A DNA stretch of 22,158 nucleotides from UBA6220 sp937870835 (GTDB taxonomy: Bacteria; Patescibacteriota; Minisyncoccia; Minisyncoccales; Minisyncoccaceae): contig DAOLWP010000007.1 of assembly GCA_035421265.1 (NCBI GenBank), forward strand, positions 1 through 22,158. The letters are read 5' to 3'. The notes beneath the pieces are model-generated. The model saw nothing but the letters and a program-made list of their open reading frames with translations. It did no database searches and was not told the origin of the DNA. The position numbers and the translations under genes were made by a program. This document shows, one piece after another, positions 1 to 7,445 of this stretch; position 1 is the first letter of the stretch, and every line of letters starts with the position of its first letter.

Positions 1-294
1 ATTCGTTTAAGGCCAAGTTATTTTCCTTTTACTGAGCCAAGTTTTGAAATTGATATGACCTGTTTAATCTGTAATGGAAAAGGCTGCGCAGCTTGCAAAC
101 ATAGCGGGTGGGTTGAAATTTTAGGTTCAGGAATGGTGCACCCAAATGTTATAAAAAATGGGGGATTAGACCCTCAAAAATATAAAGGATTTGCTTTTGG
201 AATGAGTATTGACCGTTTGACAATGATGAAATATAAAATTGACGATATCCGCTGGTTTCATAGCGGCAATCTTAAATTTTTGAAACAATTTTAA
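1..294 (+). CDS. pheS: Phenylalanyl-tRNA synthetase alpha subunit, C-terminal part (cut by window edge)
   Basis: Catalytic subunit of the (alpha-beta)2 enzyme that attaches phenylalanine to tRNA-Phe in the cytoplasm. Only about the last 97 residues are present; the frame is open from base 1, so the gene begins outside the window. The visible part carries the class II synthetase core: RPSYFPFTEPSFEID, the GMVHPNV segment, and the motif 3 stretch GFAFGMSIDRLTMMKY. Between these lies a four-cysteine knuckle (CLICNGKGCAACKHSGW). It resembles the insert in Bacillus-type PheS and is absent from E. coli PheS. The protein ends normally in LKFLKQF. pheT follows after four bases, the usual pheST operon. 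Identification is secure. Confidence 0.96.
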   Translation: MRLRPSYFPFTEPSFEIDMTCLICNGKGCAACKHSGWVEILGSGMVHPNVIKNGGLDPQKYKGFAFGMSIDRLTMMKYKIDDIRWFHSGNLKFLKQF

Positions 295-298
295 TTTT

Positions 299-2311
299 AT
301 GAATATATCATATAATTGGCTTAGAACTTATTTTAATAAACCATTGCCAAAACCAAAAAATTTGGCAGAAATTTTAACTATGCATTGTTTTGAAAATGAA
401 ACCTTAACTAAAAAAGGTAATGATTTTATTTTAGGAATTGATGTTTTGCCAGACCGAGCAGGTGATTGTTTGTGCCATTTAGGCATTGCTAAAGAATGCG
501 CAGCTATATTAGATAAAAAAATTATTTTTCCAAAAATAACCCTGAAAGAAAACAAAAAAAATAAAGCAAAAGATTACTTAAAAGTAGAAATAAAAGATAA
601 AAATACCTGTCTTAGATATACGGCTAGAATTTTAGATAATGTTCAAATTAAACCATCTTCTAAATATATCCAGGAACGATTAATTGCTTGCGGATTAACT
701 CCTATAAATAATGTAGTTGATATTGCTAATTATGTAATGCTTGAATTTGGACAACCGCTTCATGCGTTTGATTATCAAAATATTGAAGGAAAAAAAATAA
801 TTGTCCGCTATGCTAATCAAAATGAAAAAATTACCACTCTTTCTAATTTAACTTATAGTTTAAATGATAAAATTTTAATAATTGCGGACGCTAAAAAGCC
901 ATTAGCTATTGCTGGAATTAAGGGAGGAAAAGACGCGGAAATCAATAATACTACCAAAACAGTTGTTTTAGAATCAGCCAATTTCAACGCTAAACTTATT
1001 AGCCAGACAGCGCGTAAAATTAATTTGAGAACCGATGCCTCTATCCGTTTTGAACAAAATTTAGACCCTAATTTAACAGAAATAGCCATCAATCGCGCTG
1101 CGCAGCTAATTCAAGCTGATTGTAAGGCAAAAATAGCCGAAGGAATTATTGATATATATCCTAATAAGGTTTTTCCTAAAAAAATAACCCTTCTTTTTAG
1201 TGAATTAACTAAAATTTTAGGAATTGAAATAAAATCAACAGAGGTTGTTTCCATTCTTAAACGGCTTAGTATTAAAATTATTAAAAAAAATGAAGGCGCT
1301 ATTACCGTAGAAGTCCCAACTTATCGTCAAGATATTTTGCTTCCTGAAAATTTAATTGAAGAAATCGGCCGTGTTTATGGTTATGAAAAAATTAAACCTG
1401 AATTACCTTGCGGTCATTTATCTCCCGTCTCAAAAAATAAAGATATTTACTGGCAAAATAAAACAAAGGATATTCTCAAAGAATTAGGTTATACCGAAGT
1501 TTATAATTATTCTTTTATAGGCGATAAAGAAAAAAATATTTTTGGTCTTAATCCAATTGAAATTACCAATCCAGTAAGTAATGAATTTAAATATTTAAGG
1601 CCAGAATTAATTCCGCAATTGATAAACAATGCTAAAGAAAATTTAAAAACCTATTCAAATTTTAAAATTTTTGAATTAAATAAAGTTTTTATTCAAGACT
1701 TAAAAGAAAAAAAAGAGCTAACTAAATTGGCTGGGGTGGTTGCCGATACACAAAAATCTTCACAAAAAATTTTTACTACACTAAGGGGAGAATTAAACCA
1801 TCTTTTTAATGAATTAGGAATTTATAAAATTGATTTTGAAAAAGAAAATCAAGCTAATGAAAATGCTTTGGCTATTTTTGTAAAAGGTAAAAAAATAGGT
1901 TCTTTTGGACAAGTTTCGGATTATATTTTAGACCAAATTAATATTAAAGAAAAACTTTTTGGTTTTAATATTAATTTTGAAAAAGTTCAACAATTTTGTA
2001 CAAAAGAAAAAATATTTATACCCATCTCGTTTCATCCACCCGCCCGAAGAGATATTTCTGGTTTAATATCTAAAGATACTCAATTAGAAAAAATTGTTCA
2101 AGCAATTTTGAGCGTTGACAAACAATTTATTAAGTCAGCCGAAATTTACGATGTTTATCAAGGCAAGAATGTTCCAGAAAATCAAAAAAGCGTTTCTATA
2201 CATATTGTTTACCAATCTAACGAAAAAACTTTAGATTCAAAAAGCATTGACCGTTTACAAAATGAAGTTTTAAGTAAATTGATTAAATCATTCAATTGGC
2301 AACCGAGATAA
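299..2311 (+). CDS. pheT: Phenylalanyl-tRNA synthetase beta subunit, short form without the tRNA-binding OB domain
   Basis: Partner of PheS; it carries the editing site and contacts tRNA-Phe. At 670 residues it is about 120 shorter than E. coli PheT. The N-terminal MNISYNWLRTYF is normal. The chain then runs directly from about residue 45 into GIDVLPDRAGDCLCHLGIAKE, which in full-length PheT follows the EMAP/OB tRNA-binding domain. That domain of roughly 100 residues is therefore absent. The B3/B4 editing region (CLRYTARI, VVDIANYVMLEFGQPLHAFD, LRTDASIRFE), the B5 region, the inactive synthetase-like fold and the C-terminal FDX-ACB domain (FHPPARRDISG to the end) are all present. No Shine-Dalgarno site precedes the ATG, and coupling to pheS is likely. 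Loss of the OB domain is, as far as I recall, common in reduced genomes and organelles. Confidence 0.95.
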   Translation: MNISYNWLRTYFNKPLPKPKNLAEILTMHCFENETLTKKGNDFILGIDVLPDRAGDCLCHLGIAKECAAILDKKIIFPKITLKENKKNKAKDYLKVEIKDKNTCLRYTARILDNVQIKPSSKYIQERLIACGLTPINNVVDIANYVMLEFGQPLHAFDYQNIEGKKIIVRYANQNEKITTLSNLTYSLNDKILIIADAKKPLAIAGIKGGKDAEINNTTKTVVLESANFNAKLISQTARKINLRTDASIRFEQNLDPNLTEIAINRAAQLIQADCKAKIAEGIIDIYPNKVFPKKITLLFSELTKILGIEIKSTEVVSILKRLSIKIIKKNEGAITVEVPTYRQDILLPENLIEEIGRVYGYEKIKPELPCGHLSPVSKNKDIYWQNKTKDILKELGYTEVYNYSFIGDKEKNIFGLNPIEITNPVSNEFKYLRPELIPQLINNAKENLKTYSNFKIFELNKVFIQDLKEKKELTKLAGVVADTQKSSQKIFTTLRGELNHLFNELGIYKIDFEKENQANENALAIFVKGKKIGSFGQVSDYILDQINIKEKLFGFNINFEKVQQFCTKEKIFIPISFHPPARRDISGLISKDTQLEKIVQAILSVDKQFIKSAEIYDVYQGKNVPENQKSVSIHIVYQSNEKTLDSKSIDRLQNEVLSKLIKSFNWQPR

Positions 2312-2353
2312 TTAACAAAACAAAATATAATTTTTAATAATTAATATTATACA

Positions 2354-4288
2354 ATGACTAAAGAAAAAAAGAAAAAAACACAATCATCATACAGCGCTAA
2401 AGATATATATGTTTTAGAAGGATTAGAGCCGGTTAGAAAAAGGCCGGGAATGTATATTGGATCTACCGGAACACAAGGTTTGCATCATTTAATTTATGAG
2501 GTGGTTGATAACTCATTAGATGAGGCGTTGGGTGGATATTGCGATAAAATAGAGGTTTTTTTATTACCAGATAATTATGTTATGGTAACAGATAATGGCC
2601 GAGGAATTCCAGTTGATATTCATGAGAAAACCAAAAAATCTGCTTTGGAAACCATTATGACAACCCTCCATGCGGGTGGAAAATTTGGCGGTGATGCTTA
2701 TAAAATTTCAGGAGGTTTACATGGAGTAGGTGTTTCAGTGGTTTGCGCTTTATCTGAAGATATGCGTGCTGAAGTTTGCCGAGATGGGAAAAAATATGTT
2801 CAAGAATATAAACGAGGCAAACCAAAAGCCGCTGTTAAAAAAATAGGAGAATGTAAAAAAACAGGCACTACTATAATTTTTAAGCCCGATTACGAAATTT
2901 TTGATGAAATTATTTTTGACTCTAAAAAAATATTAAATCACTTACGACAGCAGGCCTATTTAACTAAAGGAATTCATATTGATTTTTATGATGAGCGCGA
3001 CAAAAATAATCCTTTTGAATATCATTTTTATTTTGAGGGAGGAATTAAATCATACTTAAAATATTTAGTGAGACACAATACCCAAATTCATCCAAATCCT
3101 TTTTATGTTTCTGGAGAGAAAGACAATATAAAAGTAGAGGCTGCTTTTTTATATACAGATGAATATGAAATTTATGAAGAAAGTTTTACAAATAATATTT
3201 TTACTCCCGAAGGAGGAACTCATTTAACCGGTCTTCGTGCCGCCCTTACTCGCGTAATTAATGATTACGCACGAAAAAATAATTTTTTGAAGGAATCTGA
3301 CCCTAATTTATCGGGCGACGATATCCGCGAAGGTCTTACTGCTGTGGTATCAGTTAAAATTCGCGAACCTCAATTTGAGGGGCAAACTAAATCTAAATTG
3401 GGAAACCCGGAAGTTCGTCCAGTTGTAGAGGCGATTGTTGGAGATGGATTGGCAGATTATTTAGAAAAATATCCCCAAGATATGAAAATTATCATAGAAA
3501 AAGCAGTTCTTTCTTACAAGGCAAGAAAAGCCGCTAAAGCCGCTAAAGAAACTGTCTTACGCAAAGGAGTTTTAGATGGATTATCTCTACCCGGTAAATT
3601 AGCTGATTGTACAAGTCGTAACCCTGAAGAATCAGAAATTTATATTGTAGAAGGAGAATCAGCTGGGGGTTCTAGCCGCCAAGCTCGTAATCGCCGTTTT
3701 CAAGCCATTCTTCCCTTAAAAGGTAAAATTTTAAATGTTGAAAGGGTTCGTTTAGACAAAATGCTTGCCTCAGAAGAAGTTAAGGCGTTAATTATTGCTC
3801 TGGGAACCGCCATTGCTGATGATTTTAATTTAGAGAAACTACGCTATCATCGTATTATTATTATGTGCGATGCTGATAGTGATGGCAATCATATTCGCAC
3901 TCTTTTAATGACTTTGTTTTATAGGCACTTCCGACCATTAATTGAAAAAGGATATGTCTATTTAGCTCAGCCTCCCTTATATAAAATAACGATTGGCAAA
4001 GAATTTTATTATGCCTATTCAGATGATGAAAAAGAAAAAATATTAGCTAACTTAAAAGATAATCGTTTGAAAGCCAATATCCAAAGATACAAAGGTTTGG
4101 GTGAAATGAATCCGGAACAACTTTGGGAAACTACTATGAATCCGGAAAATAGAATTTTATTAAGAGTAAGCATAGAAGACGTTATTGAAGCTGATAAAAC
4201 TTTTGATATGCTGATGGGAAAAGAGGTTTTGCCGAGGAAAAGATTTATTCAAGCTTCGGCTAAATCCGTTAAAAATCTTGATATTTAG
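2354..4288 (+). CDS. gyrB: DNA gyrase subunit B
   Basis: ATPase and TOPRIM subunit of the type IIA topoisomerase that introduces negative supercoils; its GyrA partner is not in the window. The length (644 residues) is that of the short, non-proteobacterial GyrB class. The GHKL ATPase domain shows RPGMYIG (30-36), the catalytic Glu49 in YEVVDNSLDEA, DNGRGIP (80-86) and the ATP lid GGLHGVGVSVV (120-130). The QTK loop is at 344-346. The TOPRIM domain has EGESAGGS with Glu434 and the metal-binding aspartates of DADSDG (506-511). The C-terminal QRYKGLGEMNPEQLWETTM is typical. DADSDGN replaces the commoner DADVDGA, but the acidic residues are kept. ParE is the alternative; the NVERVRLDKML stretch and overall similarity favour GyrB. 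It lies 42 bases after pheT in an A+T-rich gap. Confidence 0.92.
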   Translation: MTKEKKKKTQSSYSAKDIYVLEGLEPVRKRPGMYIGSTGTQGLHHLIYEVVDNSLDEALGGYCDKIEVFLLPDNYVMVTDNGRGIPVDIHEKTKKSALETIMTTLHAGGKFGGDAYKISGGLHGVGVSVVCALSEDMRAEVCRDGKKYVQEYKRGKPKAAVKKIGECKKTGTTIIFKPDYEIFDEIIFDSKKILNHLRQQAYLTKGIHIDFYDERDKNNPFEYHFYFEGGIKSYLKYLVRHNTQIHPNPFYVSGEKDNIKVEAAFLYTDEYEIYEESFTNNIFTPEGGTHLTGLRAALTRVINDYARKNNFLKESDPNLSGDDIREGLTAVVSVKIREPQFEGQTKSKLGNPEVRPVVEAIVGDGLADYLEKYPQDMKIIIEKAVLSYKARKAAKAAKETVLRKGVLDGLSLPGKLADCTSRNPEESEIYIVEGESAGGSSRQARNRRFQAILPLKGKILNVERVRLDKMLASEEVKALIIALGTAIADDFNLEKLRYHRIIIMCDADSDGNHIRTLLMTLFYRHFRPLIEKGYVYLAQPPLYKITIGKEFYYAYSDDEKEKILANLKDNRLKANIQRYKGLGEMNPEQLWETTMNPENRILLRVSIEDVIEADKTFDMLMGKEVLPRKRFIQASAKSVKNLDI

Positions 4289-4303
4289 ATAATATTTTTG
4301 CAA

Positions 4304-4332
4304 TTGACTTTTTTGTTTTATTTTGTTATTCT
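4304..4332 (+). promoter_or_regulatory. Candidate sigma70-type promoter for secE-nusG-rplK, predicting a leaderless mRNA
   Basis: TTGACT (4304-4309) and TATTCT (4327-4332) are separated by exactly 17 bases. The -10 box ends six bases before the secE ATG at 4339. Transcription would therefore start at or within a base or two of the start codon, giving a leaderless message. This is the best consensus match I found in an intergenic region. Boxes in such A+T-rich DNA can arise by chance, so the call is moderate. Confidence 0.55.
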
Positions 4333-4338
4333 ATCACT

Positions 4339-4536
4339 ATGAAATCTACAAATCCTATTATAAATTTTTTTAGCGGAGTTGGCGCGGAAATTAAAAAAAT
4401 AACTTGGCCAACTAAGCAAGAAACAATTCGTTATACTATTACAGTAATAATAATGATATTGATTTTGGCATTATTTTTAGGTTTCTTTGATTTTGGATTG
4501 CAGCGACTTTTAGATAGGTTTGTATTTAATAGATAA
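4339..4536 (+). CDS. secE: Preprotein translocase subunit SecE
   Basis: Small essential subunit that clamps SecY in the SecYEG export channel of the cytoplasmic membrane. The protein has 65 residues, the single-span form typical of most bacteria (E. coli SecE has three spans). An amphipathic N-terminal segment carries the family signature EIKKITWPTKQET (17-29). One transmembrane helix follows at about 33-51, with a short tail. nusG starts nine bases after the stop, the classical secE-nusG pairing. No tRNA-Trp gene, often found upstream of secE, fits in the 50-base gap before it. The start has no Shine-Dalgarno site and sits directly behind a good promoter match. Confidence 0.95.
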   Translation: MKSTNPIINFFSGVGAEIKKITWPTKQETIRYTITVIIMILILALFLGFFDFGLQRLLDRFVFNR

Positions 4537-4545
4537 AAGTTTATT

Positions 4546-5094
4546 ATGGCCAAACAACAAACTTCAACTGAAAGACGATGGTATGTCTTACATACTTATT
4601 CTGGTTATGAAGACGCTGTCGCAAAAAATCTACTTCAACGAGTAGAGTCTTTGGGTATGGAAGACAAAATTTTTAATGTTCTTGTTCCCAAAGAAAAAAA
4701 AATAAAAATTAGAAATGGCAAAAAGAAAACCATTGAAGAAAAAATTTACCCAGGTTATGTACTTGTAGAAATGATTGTTACAGACGATTCTTGGTATGTA
4801 GTAAGAAATACTCCTAATGTTACCGGATTTGTTGGCTCGGGCACAATTCCATTGCCAGTTTCTGTAAAAGAGATAGAATTTCTTAAAAAGAAAATAGCAG
4901 TAGAAGAACCAAAATATACTATTGATTTTAAGAAAGGAGATTTAGTTAAAATTACTGATGGACCCTTTAAAGATTCGGAAGGAAAAATTGCTGGAACGGA
5001 TAATGAAAAAGGGAAAGTAAAAGTAATGATAAATATGTTTGGGAGAGACACTCCGCTTGAGTTAGATTCTCTTCAAGTTAAAAAAATAAGTTAA
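4546..5094 (+). CDS. nusG: Transcription termination/antitermination factor NusG
   Basis: Binds the RNA polymerase clamp helices, lowers pausing and, in many bacteria, couples polymerase to the ribosome or Rho. Its 182 residues match the family. The NGN domain occupies about 11-116 (RWYVLHTYSGYEDAVAKNL, then IYPGYVLVEM and TPNVTGFVG). The C-terminal KOW domain covers about 128-180 (FKKGDLVKITDGPFKDSEGKI, ending in LELDSLQVKKI). It sits between secE (nine bases upstream) and rplK (22 bases downstream), the conserved bacterial order. No insertion between the domains is present. There is no Shine-Dalgarno site before the ATG. Confidence 0.97.
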   Translation: MAKQQTSTERRWYVLHTYSGYEDAVAKNLLQRVESLGMEDKIFNVLVPKEKKIKIRNGKKKTIEEKIYPGYVLVEMIVTDDSWYVVRNTPNVTGFVGSGTIPLPVSVKEIEFLKKKIAVEEPKYTIDFKKGDLVKITDGPFKDSEGKIAGTDNEKGKVKVMINMFGRDTPLELDSLQVKKIS

Positions 5095-5116
5095 CCAAAT
5101 TTTAATTTATAATTTT

Positions 5117-5542
5117 ATGGCAAAAGAAATAAAAACAATCATTAAACTTCATATCCAAGCCGGTAAAGCAAATCCTGCTCCGCCAGTTGGTCCAGCGTTA
5201 GCTTCTCAGCAAGTAAATATTGCTGAATTTTGCAAAGCTTTCAATGATGCCACTAAAGATATGGGTGATTTCAAGATTCCTGTAGATATTACAGTTTATA
5301 CTGATAAATCTTATACTTTTAAACTTCATCAGCCCCCAGCTGGCCAATTAATTAAAAAAGCAATTGGTTTAGAAAAAGGCTCTGGTATGCCTAATAAAAA
5401 AAAGGTTGGTAAAATTACTCGCGCGCAATTAGAAGAAATTGCTAAACAAAAAATGTCTGACCTTAATACAACTGACTTAAATGCAGCTGTTAAAATTATA
5501 AGCGGCACAGCTAAATCTTTGGGTGTTGATATTGTTGATTAA
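5117..5542 (+). CDS. rplK: 50S ribosomal protein L11
   Basis: L11 binds 23S rRNA at the GTPase-associated centre and takes part in elongation-factor function and the stringent response. The 141-residue length is exactly that of the family. The N-terminal domain has QAGKANPAPPVGPALASQQVNI with the proline-rich linker site. The C-terminal rRNA-binding domain includes GLEKGSGMPNKKKVGKITRAQ and the ending GTAKSLGVDIVD. It follows nusG as usual. The gene that normally comes next, rplA (L1), is missing here; dcd takes its place after 23 bases. The rplK 3' end carries a plausible promoter for dcd. Confidence 0.97.
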   Translation: MAKEIKTIIKLHIQAGKANPAPPVGPALASQQVNIAEFCKAFNDATKDMGDFKIPVDITVYTDKSYTFKLHQPPAGQLIKKAIGLEKGSGMPNKKKVGKITRAQLEEIAKQKMSDLNTTDLNAAVKIISGTAKSLGVDIVD

Positions 5543-5555
5543 TATCTGCTAAAAT
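5526..5555 (+). promoter_or_regulatory. Candidate extended -10 promoter for dcd, lying in the 3' end of rplK
   Basis: TTGATA (5526-5531), an 18-base spacer, and an extended -10 element TGC-TAAAAT (5547-5555) precede the dcd ATG at 5566. The predicted start near 5562 would leave a leader of only about four bases. This separates the nucleotide genes from the ribosomal gene at the point where rplA is expected. It is read from pattern only. Confidence 0.45.
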
Positions 5556-5565
5556 TTTAATAAAA

Positions 5566-6132
5566 ATGATACTTTCAGACCGAGAAATAAAAAAGTTTCT
5601 TGCCGAAAACAAGATTCAAATTACACCTGCTCCAAATATAGAGGAGCAAGTTGGTTCGGCGTCTTTAGACTTGCGACTGGGTGACGAATTTATGATTTTT
5701 GAACACACTAAAAACCCTTATATTGATACGCGCAAGCCAGAAACTTTTAGCAATATTACCCACTTAATTAAGGTGTCTGAAAATGAACCCTTTGTTTTCC
5801 AACCCGGCGAATTTGTTTTAAGCAGCACCTTAGAAGAAATTTTTTTACCAGATGATATTGCTGCGCGTATTGACGGACGGTCAAGTTTGGGAAGACTAGG
5901 CATTGTTATCCATTCTACTGCTGGACATATTGACCCAGGCTTTAAGGGAAAAATAGTTTTAGAAATGGAAAATATCGGAATGATTCCCATTCTTTTGTAT
6001 CCTCAAACTAGAATTTGCCAATTAGTATTTGAAATGTTATCTTCGCCGACCACTAATCCATATTATAAAAAGAAAAATGCTAAATATATAGGAGCGCAAA
6101 GCCCTCAAGAAAGTAAATTAGAAACTAATTAA
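5566..6132 (+). CDS. dcd: dCTP deaminase (possibly bifunctional dCTP deaminase/dUTPase)
   Basis: Converts dCTP to dUTP on the way to dTTP; the bifunctional relatives go directly to dUMP. The protein has 188 residues. Family motifs are VGSASLDLRLGDEF (29-42), GRSSLGRLGI (104-113), HSTAGHIDPGFKG (116-128) and VLEMEN with the expected catalytic Glu133. E. coli-type monofunctional enzymes read HVTAHRIDPGW in the third motif. The TAG-x-IDPGF version here looks like the Mycobacterium tuberculosis and Methanocaldococcus DCD-DUT enzymes. That suggests, but does not prove, that it also hydrolyses the triphosphate. tmk follows after 18 bases, fitting a dTTP-supply role. No separate dut or thymidylate synthase gene is in the window. 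Confidence 0.93.
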   Translation: MILSDREIKKFLAENKIQITPAPNIEEQVGSASLDLRLGDEFMIFEHTKNPYIDTRKPETFSNITHLIKVSENEPFVFQPGEFVLSSTLEEIFLPDDIAARIDGRSSLGRLGIVIHSTAGHIDPGFKGKIVLEMENIGMIPILLYPQTRICQLVFEMLSSPTTNPYYKKKNAKYIGAQSPQESKLETN

Positions 6133-6150
6133 AAATTTAATTAAATTAAA

Positions 6151-6777
6151 ATGTCAGCCCTCAATGGAAAATTTATAGTTTTAGATGGCATTGATGGTTG
6201 CGGTAAGGGCATACAGACAAAATTATTGTCTGATTTTTTTATTCAAAAAGGATTATCAGTAATAAATAAAAAATATCCTGATTATGGTAAACCAATTGGA
6301 GATTTAATTCATAATTATTTATATAAAAAATTAGACCTTAATTTAAGCGCTGAATTATTATTATATATTGCCGACCATATAAAGGATAAAGAATATTTAC
6401 AAAATTGCCTTAAAAATGATAAAATAATAATAGCCGACCGGTATTTGACTTCTACTTTAGTATATCAATCTTTGAAGGGTACGCCTCAAGAAAAAATTTT
6501 AAATCTTATAAATTTAATGGAGGCTCCTCGACCAGATTTATGTATTTTGATTAAAATTTCTGCTGAAACATCATTAGCAAGAAAAATTAAAGAAAAAGGA
6601 GAAAAATTAGACCGGCACGAAGAAAATTTAGAATTTCAAAAATCATTAGCAAAAATATATGAAAAAATGGCTATAGAAAAAATTTATTGCGATTGGGAAA
6701 TAATTGACGGAGAAACTTCGCCTCAAATAGTTAATGAACAAATTATAAAAATTTTATATAAAAAATTTAATTTATAA
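6151..6777 (+). CDS. tmk: Thymidylate kinase
   Basis: Phosphorylates dTMP to dTDP using ATP. The protein has 208 residues, the normal length. The start FIVLDGIDGCGKGIQTKLL contains the P-loop (13-20). DRY at 96-98 (ADRYLTSTLVYQSL) is the nucleotide-binding DR motif, and the lid region contains KEKGEKLDRHEENLEFQ. The segment KYPDYGKPIGDLI (41-53) replaces the common bacterial REPGGTPLG. The P-loop reads GKGIQ where thymidylate kinases usually have GK(S/T)TQ, so the Walker A Ser/Thr is a glycine. Adenylate kinases have GKGTQ, so the change is probably tolerated. It lies between dcd and deoC. Another nucleoside monophosphate kinase specificity is possible but less likely given DRY and the context. 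Confidence 0.9.
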   Translation: MSALNGKFIVLDGIDGCGKGIQTKLLSDFFIQKGLSVINKKYPDYGKPIGDLIHNYLYKKLDLNLSAELLLYIADHIKDKEYLQNCLKNDKIIIADRYLTSTLVYQSLKGTPQEKILNLINLMEAPRPDLCILIKISAETSLARKIKEKGEKLDRHEENLEFQKSLAKIYEKMAIEKIYCDWEIIDGETSPQIVNEQIIKILYKKFNL

Positions 6778-6781
6778 AAAT

Positions 6782-7444
6782 ATGGCAACAAAAAAAATTA
6801 ATCAATATATTGATCACACTAATATTAATCCAAAAGCTAAAAAAGAAGATATTATTAAAACCTGCAAAGAAGCTATTCAATATCAATTTAGGGGTGTTTG
6901 TATCCGTCCACAATGGGTAAAAACAGCTGCTCAAATTCTTAAAGGAAGCGGGGTAAAGGTTGTCGTTTTAATTGACGACCCAATTGGAGATTCCGACTCT
7001 AAAAAACGCCTTGCTATTGCTAAAAAAGCAGTAGCTGATGGCGCAGATGAATTAGATGTTGTAGCTAATATACCTGATATTAAGCATGAGCGTTGGAATA
7101 AAATTGAAAAGGATCTTCAGGCTATTTGCAAATTGCAAAATACCAAAGTAATTATTGGCAGCGGTTATTTAACTGACGAAGAAATTGCGCAAGTTTCTCA
7201 AATTGTTAAAAAGGCAGGAGCTATTTGTGTAAAAACAGCTACCGAAAAAGATCCTTTAGAAAATAGGGAATTAGAAGAAAAAGCAAAACATCTTAAAATA
7301 ATGCGTCAAAACGCTCCAGGTCTATTAATTAAGGCTTCTGGAAAAATAAAAACATTAGCTGATGCTGAAATGATGATTAAGGCTGGAGCAGACATTGTTG
7401 GAACTAGCAATGGAGTAACAATTATGAAACAACTAAAAAGATAA
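6782..7444 (+). CDS. deoC: Deoxyribose-phosphate aldolase
   Basis: Class I aldolase that cleaves 2-deoxyribose 5-phosphate into glyceraldehyde 3-phosphate and acetaldehyde, used to salvage deoxynucleosides. The protein has 220 residues, typical of the short bacterial form. DHTNINP (11-17), GVCIRP (38-43), Asp92 in ELDVVANI, the Schiff-base Lys151 in CVKTATE and Lys184 in IKASGKIKT match the catalytic layout. The ending AGADIVGTSNGVTIM resembles the phosphate-binding turn. Two segments are unusual. The loop after the Schiff-base lysine lacks the common TGxxxxxAT sequence and reads EKDPLENRE. KVIIGSGYL replaces the usual KVI-ET-L. Function as an aldolase is likely, with some doubt about the exact substrate. 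It starts four bases after tmk and ends one base before gatB. Confidence 0.87.
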   Translation: MATKKINQYIDHTNINPKAKKEDIIKTCKEAIQYQFRGVCIRPQWVKTAAQILKGSGVKVVVLIDDPIGDSDSKKRLAIAKKAVADGADELDVVANIPDIKHERWNKIEKDLQAICKLQNTKVIIGSGYLTDEEIAQVSQIVKKAGAICVKTATEKDPLENRELEEKAKHLKIMRQNAPGLLIKASGKIKTLADAEMMIKAGADIVGTSNGVTIMKQLKR

Positions 7445-7445
7445 T

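Noticed and set aside
2354..4288. ParE (topoisomerase IV) instead of GyrB
   Set aside because: The overall motif spacing and the NVERVRLDKML and QRYKGLGEMNPEQLWETTM stretches read as GyrB; a whole-genome topoisomerase inventory would settle it.
4289..4338. tRNA-Trp gene upstream of secE
   Set aside because: Fifty A+T-rich bases are too few for a tRNA and show promoter boxes instead.
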